Below, one piece after another: positions 1-5,265 of a stretch of DNA of 5,265 nucleotides (positions are counted from its first letter, which is position 1; every line of letters starts with the position of its first letter). The notes under the pieces are model-generated. The model was not told where the DNA came from. It saw only the letters and a list, made by a program, of their open reading frames with translations, and searched no databases. The position numbers were made by a program, and so were the translations under genes. Origin of the DNA: Thermoplasmata archaeon (lineage in GTDB: Archaea; Thermoplasmatota; Thermoplasmata; Sysuiplasmatales; Sysuiplasmataceae); the NCBI GenBank assembly GCA_021811925.1, contig JAKAPY010000131.1, forward strand, positions 1 through 5,265, in the 5' to 3' direction.

Positions 1-1184
1 CCATCTCCCCGGCCACTCCCCACTTCGGCGAACCTTCGATGAAAGTACCTTCGGGGACAGTAGCCGTGAACACAAAGGGGGTCGTCCCAGGCGGACAATT
101 CGTATCGTTCCAGGCCGCAATAAATTCGGCGAGCTCCATCTCACTCTTCAGCATAGTGAATGCCGAAGGCGCATCCGTATTCACTGTTGGAGTCCAGGGT
201 CTCACTGTCTTCGCGGGAACATCCGGGACAGGCTTGCAAATGGCAGGCAACGCACCGGCTTCATCTGCCTACCCGGCCGGCTGGGTGTATGTATCCGCAA
301 ACGTATTCAATTCAAGCACCAACAAGCAGTTCTCTTGGACAGCCCAGCTTTTCGTTGACGGCTCATCTTCCTATTTCTACAACCTCTCCGTCCCCGAAGC
401 CTTCCAGTATGCAGGAATATCCGTTTCAGGACCCTCTGTCCAGGGAAAGTCAGGCTACTTCACAGACATGGTGTTTTCCTCATACCAGATACCAATAATC
501 ATCCCCGGCTACAACCCAATGGAAGGGTACGGGCAGGGGTCGGGCCTGCTTGTCAACCTCCTGCAACCATTCACAATACTCACCGGTCAGATACAGTTGA
601 ATAACTGGAACACACCCGAAGTGGGAATACTAAGCTACCAGATCAACGCGATGAACTACTACGGCACCACCACGTCCACATGCAAGGGATTCTTCCAGCT
701 GGGAGTGGATCTCAATCCGAACGGATACATTTCCCCCTGGTATGTGGCAGGTACGAATTGCTTCGCACACTATTTCCTGCCATCTAACAATCCTGCGGTT
801 CAGTCCGGTTTCCCTTCTCCTCCAGGCACAAGACTGGTGCTCAGCATAGTCGATTCGCCGGCCAGCAAGACAGTCTCTTACCAGATAATCGACCTGAGCG
901 TCCCTGCGTCATCCGGTGACAGGTACTGGAATGCGACGATAGCATACAGCGGGACCGAGTTCTATTCAACATACACGCAGCTTGAATTCCAGCCCTCTTC
1001 CGCCTACCCGATAAGCAGCTACTACGTCAACGGTTCAATGAGCGGCCTTTCGTACGGCAGCAGTCCGTCCAGCCTCCTTCCGCTGAATGAGAACTATATG
1101 CTCCCTTACACACTGAACGCACCGCCCACATGGAGCTTTACATACTACAGCGACCAGACATCCGGATACGCCCAGATCGCATAG
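1..1184 (+). CDS. Partial extracellular beta-rich protein, two concanavalin-like segments, function unknown
   Basis: The frame is open from base 3 to the TAG at 1182-1184. The first ATG (39) has no Shine-Dalgarno sequence and no TATA element, and the translation upstream of it reads like protein interior, so the true start and any signal peptide probably lie outside the window. Residues below count from that ATG (381 aa). The protein is rich in Ser, Tyr, Asn, Gly and Pro and poor in Lys/Arg. It has four N-glycosylation sequons (N91, N115, N298, N331) and two cysteines (C215, C241) that could pair, all typical of archaeal surface or secreted proteins. Residues about 20-150 look like a LamG/concanavalin-type sandwich: W82 begins a strand, FVDG is at 105-108 and a closing GYFTDMVFSS at 139-148. 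Residues about 205-320 form a second beta-rich segment with FQLGVD at 219-224 and LEFQ at 315-318. No C-terminal membrane anchor is visible. The family is not recognised; a secreted hydrolase or peptidase, or a binding protein, is possible. That this is a real gene is well supported; its function is not. Confidence 0.75.
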   Translation, partial: ISPATPHFGEPSMKVPSGTVAVNTKGVVPGGQFVSFQAAINSASSISLFSIVNAEGASVFTVGVQGLTVFAGTSGTGLQMAGNAPASSAYPAGWVYVSANVFNSSTNKQFSWTAQLFVDGSSSYFYNLSVPEAFQYAGISVSGPSVQGKSGYFTDMVFSSYQIPIIIPGYNPMEGYGQGSGLLVNLLQPFTILTGQIQLNNWNTPEVGILSYQINAMNYYGTTTSTCKGFFQLGVDLNPNGYISPWYVAGTNCFAHYFLPSNNPAVQSGFPSPPGTRLVLSIVDSPASKTVSYQIIDLSVPASSGDRYWNATIAYSGTEFYSTYTQLEFQPSSAYPISSYYVNGSMSGLSYGSSPSSLLPLNENYMLPYTLNAPPTWSFTYYSDQTSGYAQIA

Positions 1185-1207
1185 ACATGAACCAGGCAGT
1201 CGGATAG

Positions 1208-1519
1208 ATGAAGGACGGCCACGCACGAGCCGGGGCGAAGCCTTCAGGGCAAGTCGGCCCAACCCGAACCAATGTTCTAAAGGGCACCCTGCGGATAGAT
1301 GTCCACATTGTGCCCAACTCTAGGCAGCCCTCTGTCAGGAGGCTTGACGACAGCACCTACGAAGTGAGAGTGGACGCCGCTCCAAGAGACGGGAAGGCGA
1401 ACAGAAGGCTTGTGGAAATTCTCTCCGACCATTTCCGGGTCCCCAAATCTGCAATATTCATCGTGAAGGGTGAAAGATCAAGGGACAAGACGGTCGAAAT
1501 TGGTATCCGCAGCCCTTAG
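1208..1519 (+). CDS. DUF167 / YggU-family protein
   Basis: This small basic protein (103 aa) matches the DUF167 (PF02594, YggU) pattern: a first strand ending in V-x-P-N-S (residues 32-38), then VDAAPRDGKANRRLVEIL (54-71), where the family usually has apPveGkAN, then VPKSAIFIVKGERSRDKTVEI (78-98), matching the family's ivsGe.sr.K.v.i ending. Its length is close to known members such as E. coli YggU (96 aa) and the M. thermautotrophicus homologue (104 aa). The biochemical role of the family is not established. ATG 1208 is chosen because no ATG, GTG or TTG occurs in frame between it and the conserved core; the first ~24 residues look like an unconserved tail, and the sequence ahead of the ATG has only a weak purine stretch. 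The gap to the preceding gene is 23 nt, so co-transcription is plausible, though the two proteins share no evident function. Confidence 0.85.
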   Translation: MKDGHARAGAKPSGQVGPTRTNVLKGTLRIDVHIVPNSRQPSVRRLDDSTYEVRVDAAPRDGKANRRLVEILSDHFRVPKSAIFIVKGERSRDKTVEIGIRSP

Positions 1520-1570
1520 CCTGGTGGCAGGAACAACAGCATTCGTTACAATCACGGACCGGAAGCAAAG

Positions 1571-1586
1571 AGGAAGTTTCTTAAAT
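1571..1586 (+). promoter_or_regulatory. Archaeal BRE/TATA promoter for the PH-SHOCT gene
   Basis: The purine run AGGAAG (1571-1576) is followed directly by the A/T-rich TTTCTTAAAT (1577-1586). This matches an archaeal BRE plus TATA box. Its centre is about 26 nt upstream of the ATG at 1608, so transcription should begin at or next to the start codon. No Shine-Dalgarno sequence lies in the 20 nt before that ATG, which fits a leaderless mRNA. It lies in the 88-nt gap after the DUF167 gene, suggesting that the downstream gene has its own transcription unit. The call is by eye. Confidence 0.55.
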
Positions 1587-1607
1587 CGACGAGCATTTCT
1601 TTGCGCC

Positions 1608-2189
1608 ATGGCAGCAGGCAATTTACAGAACGACCCAGAATTCTCAAAGTTCACGCAGATGCCGGAAAAGGTAAAGGAAAAGCTGCAGCAGGTCCTCCAG
1701 CCCAACGAGAGCGTGCAGTTTGCACTGAGAGGCATGGGCATGTCGCATACCCAGGGAGGCAACGTGGCTGGAAACTTCAGGGCACCGAACAGAGGCGATG
1801 AGGGTTCACAGGTGGGACACCCCTGGTTTTTGATTACAAACAAGAGGCTGCTCCTCGTTTCCACTGGCCTGATATCGTTCGAATCGAGGTCCTTTACATG
1901 GGATCAGCTCAATTCAATTGAACTGCAGCAGGGGATAATGGACGACCATGTCATCATAACGGGCATGTCATCCGTTGAAAACTGGACATTCTGGAAAAAG
2001 GTAAGGCCCCTTACACTGCAGGCAGTCCAGATGTCGCAGAAGCTCATTGACGAGTCGCGGAACAAGCCTGCGGTTGTAGTTACAGCACCAGCGACGGACC
2101 CGATTGCCGAACTGAAGATGAGGCTCGTACGCGGAGAGATCACCGAGGAACAGTACAACAAGATGCTGAGCATACTCAAGGGCAGCTGA
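1608..2189 (+). CDS. Soluble PH-like domain protein with C-terminal SHOCT motif
   Basis: The protein has 193 aa from ATG 1608. An upstream in-frame ATG at 1470 would add 46 residues but lies inside the DUF167 gene and upstream of the TATA-like box, so 1608 is preferred. Residues about 18-41 form an amphipathic helix (PEKVKEKLQQVLQPNESVQFAL) leading into a beta-rich region. PWFLITNKRLLLVS (72-85), FTWDQLNSIEL (96-106) and DHVIITG (113-119) have the spacing of bacterial PH-like domains (bPH group): a strand ending in T-N-x-R, then a strand, then the typical 'W-x-x-hydrophobic' turn. A glycine-rich loop fills residues 42-70. A helix (134-149) follows, then a Val/Ala/Pro linker. Residues 164-192 are a SHOCT motif (DPIAELKMRLVRGEITEEQY...ML), a short helical oligomerisation module usually found at protein ends. 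There is no signal peptide or membrane segment, so it is probably cytosolic. PH-like/SHOCT proteins are often membrane- or stress-associated, but no specific role can be assigned. It is transcribed convergently with hyuB. Confidence 0.8.
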   Translation: MAAGNLQNDPEFSKFTQMPEKVKEKLQQVLQPNESVQFALRGMGMSHTQGGNVAGNFRAPNRGDEGSQVGHPWFLITNKRLLLVSTGLISFESRSFTWDQLNSIELQQGIMDDHVIITGMSSVENWTFWKKVRPLTLQAVQMSQKLIDESRNKPAVVVTAPATDPIAELKMRLVRGEITEEQYNKMLSILKGS

Positions 2190-2238
2190 GACCGGCCTTT
2201 CGCCCGGATGCAGGTAGCAAATCAGCCTGATGTAGATT
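2190..2238. other. Convergent intergenic spacer, no clear terminator
   Basis: This 49-nt gap separates the stop codons of the PH-SHOCT gene (+) and hyuB (-). It has a short inverted repeat, ATCAG-C-CTGAT (reaching 2221-2231), and a four-T run starting at 2237 on the plus strand that continues into the hyuB stop codon. Neither is long enough to call a terminator with confidence. Archaeal termination relies mainly on T-rich stretches, and these are weak here in both directions. Confidence 0.3.
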
Positions 2239-3867
2239 TTAATCCCGGGCAACAAGCCTATCGCGTGTGTCCTTTTCAAGGGATGCCCTGTCCCTTTCAG
2301 CGTAGGGCCCGAAACCGCCTCCACCCGCCGTCCTCACTGTGACTACATCCCCTGCCGAGAGTGAAAGGGTGCACTTTGATGCAATTCTCTGGGTACTTCC
2401 ATTGTGACTCAGCAGCACCTCGGTCCTGCCTCCCTCACCGCCTCCTTCAAGGCCCAGCGGCCCGTGAAATTCCCTCTCGGCCATGACCGTGAAGAGGGTG
2501 TCGTCGCTCTTTATCAGGTATGAGCGCTCAATACCTGCTCCACCCCTCCACCTGCCCTTCCCGCCGCTTCCCTCCCTGAACTGGTAACCGGCAATTGCGA
2601 GCGGGTAATAGACTTCCACCAGCTCGGCAGGCGTGTTGAGCGTGTTTGTCATGTTGCAGTTTATTCCATCGATGCCGTCCCTGCCGTTCAGTGCTCCCGC
2701 TCCAACAGCATTCGTCTCGTAGAAGGACCATGTCCTTCCTCCTGCAAGGCCACCAATCATCACATTGTTCATTGAGCCGCCGCACGAAGCAGGTATTCTG
2801 TCCGGAACAAGGGCGTAGAACGCCCTGAGGAGAAGGTCCGCATTCCTCATGCTTGTCTCAGTATTGCCGGCGGAAACAGGATACGGGAAGGTCGGATTCA
2901 GAAGGGTGCCGGATGGGGCATTGACACTGACCGGCCTGAAACAGCCGTCATTCATCATTATGTCCGGGTCTGTAATGCATTTGAGAACATAATAGACAGC
3001 AGAAAGTGTCACTCCGTAGACTCCGTTTATGGGAGCCCTTACCTGGGCGGATGTTCCTGAGTAGTCGATTGTTATTGAATCATTTTTCTTCGTCACAACC
3101 ACATGCATGGCTATCCCGTCCATGCCGGGCATTTCCATGACGTCGGTGGCTTCCCCCGACTTGTCCGGGAACCGCGAAATCTCAAGCCTTGTCATCTTCT
3201 CCGAGTAGTCGAGAGCCGACTCGGCGGCAGTTTCGAAGGAGCGAAGACCGTATTCTGAGAGAAGTGATGTCAGCCTCCTGCCCCCGAGTATGTTTGCCGC
3301 TATCTGGGCACGCAGGTCACCCTTGCGCTGGTATGGGTCCCTGGAATTGGATGAAAGAAGGCTCAGTATGTTGTTGTCTATCTTCCCTTTGTTCACCAGC
3401 TTGACGGGGTCTATTATTATTCCCTCCTGGAACAGTTCTGTCGCATCCGCGGGTATGCTTCCCGGCACCTTTCCGCCGATGTCGCTGTGGTGTGCCTTGT
3501 TGGCCGAATACGCGACTATGCTGTTGCCGTGGAAAACAGGGCTTATGACCGTAACATCGTTGAGGTGTGTTCCTGAAAGGTACGGGTTGTTTACGATCAC
3601 CATGTCCCCCTTGAACAGTTCCATGCCCTCCCTCTCAACGTACTCGAGAGTCTTCTTCAGCCCCCAGGGCAGAGAGCCAAGATGGACAGGTATGTGCTCG
3701 GCCTGTGCAAGGAGCCTTCCGCCGCTGTCCAGTATGGCGCATGAGTGATCCATCCTGTCCTTGATGTTCGGGGAATAGGCCGAGTTGCGGAGCGCAACCC
3801 CCATTTCCTCGCTGCAGAATGTAAGCGAACTTTTTATGATTTCAGAAACAATCGGATTCCCCTTCAT
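2239..3867 (-). CDS. hyuB: Hydantoinase/oxoprolinase-family subunit B (HyuB)
   Basis: HyuB (542 aa) is the second subunit of ATP-dependent hydantoinase/5-oxoprolinase/acetone-carboxylase-type enzymes; it should carry out the metal-assisted step on the substrate activated by HyuA. Family motifs run along the whole chain: DHSCAILD (40-47), HIPVHLGS (58-65), GDMVIVNNPYLSGTHLNDV (87-105), NKAHHSDIGGKVPGS (123-137), GDLRAQIAAN (183-192), IDYSGTSAQVRAPINGV (267-283), CGGSMNN (362-368), NTPAELVEVYYPL (411-423), REGSGGKGRWRGGAG (431-445) and GGGGFGP (516-521 region). H101, D104 and H126 have the spacing of the manganese ligands I recall from acetone carboxylase, so the metal site looks intact. The usual NDPY is NNPY here. 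The ATG at 3867 is chosen because it overlaps the hyuA stop as ATGA and is preceded by GGTGAGG five bases upstream; an ATG at 3918 would overlap hyuA by 55 nt. Length fits ordinary HyuB and is shorter than the acetone carboxylase alpha subunit. Substrate unknown. Confidence 0.95.
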   Translation of the reverse strand: MKGNPIVSEIIKSSLTFCSEEMGVALRNSAYSPNIKDRMDHSCAILDSGGRLLAQAEHIPVHLGSLPWGLKKTLEYVEREGMELFKGDMVIVNNPYLSGTHLNDVTVISPVFHGNSIVAYSANKAHHSDIGGKVPGSIPADATELFQEGIIIDPVKLVNKGKIDNNILSLLSSNSRDPYQRKGDLRAQIAANILGGRRLTSLLSEYGLRSFETAAESALDYSEKMTRLEISRFPDKSGEATDVMEMPGMDGIAMHVVVTKKNDSITIDYSGTSAQVRAPINGVYGVTLSAVYYVLKCITDPDIMMNDGCFRPVSVNAPSGTLLNPTFPYPVSAGNTETSMRNADLLLRAFYALVPDRIPASCGGSMNNVMIGGLAGGRTWSFYETNAVGAGALNGRDGIDGINCNMTNTLNTPAELVEVYYPLAIAGYQFREGSGGKGRWRGGAGIERSYLIKSDDTLFTVMAEREFHGPLGLEGGGEGGRTEVLLSHNGSTQRIASKCTLSLSAGDVVTVRTAGGGGFGPYAERDRASLEKDTRDRLVARD

Positions 3868-5265
3868 CTGCGCCTCACCATCACAAGATCGCCGTATCCG
3901 TCTACCCTCGCCTTCCACGAACTGGGAACAAGTGTGGTTGAATCGTACTGTTCGACAACTGCAGGTCCCTGAACCACATTTCCGCTCTTCAGAAGTTCCC
4001 TCGAGTAGACCTGAGAGAGTCTTTCCCTGTCAGCAAAGAGCACCTTCCTTTCCTCGGTTCTCGCACCTGCATTTGCAGAGGAACTTCCAGAGCGCATTTT
4101 CACACGCCTCATTTTAGGGAGCGAAATAACGGAGGTGAGGTTGAGCGAAACAATGTTGACAGGATCCGAGGGCGAGGAGTAGCCATAGACCTGCATATGC
4201 TTCCTGTTGAAATCTGAGATAAGGCCAGTTGTGTCAACACCCCGGCCATGGTTAGTGCGCTTTCCGCCGGGATGCACGGGGATGGTCAGCTCCCAGCCCT
4301 GGTTTGAATACTGCACGCTCGCCGTCCTGATGAATGAGACGCCTGCCCTGCCCCAGCCATCGGCAACCGCATCGCTGTACGCCCTGCTTTCAAGAGTGGA
4401 GAAGTAGCCCGATATGTCGCTGCCATCAATCTCATCCGTCGTTTTCATGACAGATGCCTTGTACTCTCTCTTCAGGTCGGCCGATATCAGCCCCAGGGCT
4501 GAGAAGAGGCCGGGAGAGGGAGGAATTATGATTGACTCGATACCAAGAGACTGGGCGAGTTCGGCTGCATGGAGCGGCCCCGCACCACCGAAGGCGATGA
4601 GGTCGAATCGCCTTGGGTCATAACCCCTTTCTATGCTCACAATGCGCATGATCTTTGCCATCTGGTTGTTAGCTATCGCGATGATGCCTATTGCGGCATC
4701 CCCCTCCTCCATGGAGAGAGGCAGTGCAATCTTCGACCTTATGGCAGCCGAAGAAGCATGTCTGTCCAGGGGCATTGAGCCCGAAAGCAGGCTCTTCTGG
4801 TTCAGTCGCCCAGTTACCATGTTCGCATCGGTGATTGTCGGCTCCGTCCCACCCTTCCCGTAGCACACGGGACCTGGAATGGAGCCTGCACTTACAGGGC
4901 CGACCCGGACGGCGCCTCCCGCATCTATCCATGCAATTGAGCCGCCACCGGAACTTGTTTCTGCAAGATCTATGAATGGAAACCTGACGGGGTACCCGCT
5001 GCCCTTGATTGACCGGCCACTATGAGTCTTCCCCGCTGCTTCAAACTCATGCGAGTATTCTACAATCCCGTTCTGAATCATGCCCGCTTTGGCGGTTGTC
5101 CCTCCCATGTCGAAGGTGATTAGATTCCCCCTACCAAGGAGACTGCCCACCTGGAGTGACGAAACGACGCCACTTGCCGGGCCCGATTCTATGACGGAGA
5201 TGGGCTTCTCGATTGCACCGGCTATCGTGTTTGCACCGCCATCCGACTGCATGATGTATATTGGG
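3864..5265 (-). CDS. hyuA: Hydantoinase/oxoprolinase-family subunit A (HyuA), N-terminus cut by window edge
   Basis: The C-terminal part (at least 466 residues) of HyuA, the ATP-binding subunit with an ASKHA-like fold. The frame stays open past the right edge (PIYIMQSDGG at the cut, the usual 'vMqSnGG' motif), so the N-terminal domain, about a third of a normal ~650-700 aa HyuA, lies outside. Counting from M at 5252: SGPASGV (23-29), FDMGGTTAKAG (47-57, the nucleotide-phosphate loop), SGGGSIAWIDAGG (101-113), VGPVSAGSIPGPVCYGKGG (117-135), EPTITDANMVTGRL (137-150), MRIVSIERGYDPRRFD (202-217) and FGGAGPLHA (221-229) are all intact. The loop reads GGTTAK rather than the common GGTSTD, a known sub-type of the family. 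Residues about 270-462 form the variable C-terminal domain, ending in the conserved GPAVVEQYDSTTLVP (429-443) and a basic tail (VRRR). It is the first of the two subunits, translationally coupled to hyuB. The substrate could be a hydantoin, 5-oxoproline or other lactam or cyclic imide; nothing here decides it. Confidence 0.95.
   Translation of the reverse strand, partial: PIYIMQSDGGANTIAGAIEKPISVIESGPASGVVSSLQVGSLLGRGNLITFDMGGTTAKAGMIQNGIVEYSHEFEAAGKTHSGRSIKGSGYPVRFPFIDLAETSSGGGSIAWIDAGGAVRVGPVSAGSIPGPVCYGKGGTEPTITDANMVTGRLNQKSLLSGSMPLDRHASSAAIRSKIALPLSMEEGDAAIGIIAIANNQMAKIMRIVSIERGYDPRRFDLIAFGGAGPLHAAELAQSLGIESIIIPPSPGLFSALGLISADLKREYKASVMKTTDEIDGSDISGYFSTLESRAYSDAVADGWGRAGVSFIRTASVQYSNQGWELTIPVHPGGKRTNHGRGVDTTGLISDFNRKHMQVYGYSSPSDPVNIVSLNLTSVISLPKMRRVKMRSGSSSANAGARTEERKVLFADRERLSQVYSRELLKSGNVVQGPAVVEQYDSTTLVPSSWKARVDGYGDLVMVRRR
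3873..3879 (-). promoter_or_regulatory. Shine-Dalgarno site for hyuB
   Basis: On the minus strand, GGTGAGG ends five bases before the hyuB ATG at 3867. GGTGA matches the archaeal 16S rRNA 3' end (anti-SD CACC region). It lies inside the last codons of hyuA and decides the hyuB start. Together with the ATGA overlap it indicates translational coupling of the two subunits. Confidence 0.75.

Noticed and set aside
160..498. Second open frame of 112 codons inside the secreted-protein gene
   Set aside because: It is a Ser/Pro/His-rich shadow frame of the better-supported gene at 1-1184.
1187..1207. Six-codon ORF (ATG to TAG) directly abutting the DUF167 ATG
   Set aside because: It is too short to tell from chance; no SD or attenuator-like structure supports a leader peptide.
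1470..1607. N-terminal extension of the PH-SHOCT protein with a mildly hydrophobic stretch
   Set aside because: It overlaps the end of the DUF167 gene and lies upstream of the TATA-like box; ATG 1608 is the better start.
2221..2231. Inverted repeat ATCAG-C-CTGAT as a terminator or operator
   Set aside because: The arms are only five bases, the loop is one base, and there is no substantial T-run; this is expected by chance.
3290..3748. Plus-strand open frame of 152 codons antisense to hyuB
   Set aside because: It mirrors a strongly conserved coding region; its translation has no recognisable domain and biased shadow-frame composition.
3868..3918. Longer HyuB start at 3918
   Set aside because: It would overlap hyuA by 55 nt and add an Arg-rich, non-family tail; the ATGA start at 3867 has a strong SD at proper spacing.
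3785..4117. Plus-strand open frame of 110 codons across the hyuA-hyuB junction
   Set aside because: It is a shadow of two well-supported genes, with no promoter or recognisable protein features.

Overview
The window looks archaeal, most likely from the Thermoplasmatota or a similar acidophilic lineage. This is inferred from four things: frequent AGG/AGA (Arg) and ATA (Ile) codons, a Ser/Thr/Tyr/Asn-rich extracellular-type protein with N-glycosylation sequons, a TATA-type promoter about 26 nt ahead of an ATG (a leaderless start), and a Shine-Dalgarno sequence used at an internal operon start. Taxonomy cannot be fixed without a database search.

Layout. Positions 1-1184 (+) hold the 3' part of an extracellular beta-rich protein of unknown function; its reading frame is open at the left edge of the window. 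At 1208-1519 (+), 23 nt downstream, is a small DUF167/YggU-family protein. At 1608-2189 (+) is a soluble protein with a bacterial-PH-like region and a C-terminal SHOCT motif, preceded by its own promoter. A 49-nt spacer separates it from a convergent operon on the minus strand. That operon carries the two subunits of a hydantoinase/oxoprolinase-family enzyme: hyuA (3864 to the right edge, N-terminus missing) and hyuB (2239-3867), joined by an ATGA stop/start overlap.

How the genes work together. HyuA and HyuB very probably form one ATP-dependent enzyme acting on a cyclic amide or related carbonyl substrate. The substrate cannot be read from this sequence. No acetone-carboxylase-type gamma subunit follows hyuB, and HyuB has the length of ordinary HyuB proteins. 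The three plus-strand genes show no obvious functional link to the hydantoinase operon or to each other.

No RNA genes, CRISPR arrays, insertion sequences or clear repeats were seen. I found no convincing evidence of a new multi-gene system. The least explained item is the secreted protein at the left edge, which has two lectin-like (concanavalin-type) segments; the second faintly recalls glutamic (G1) peptidases.
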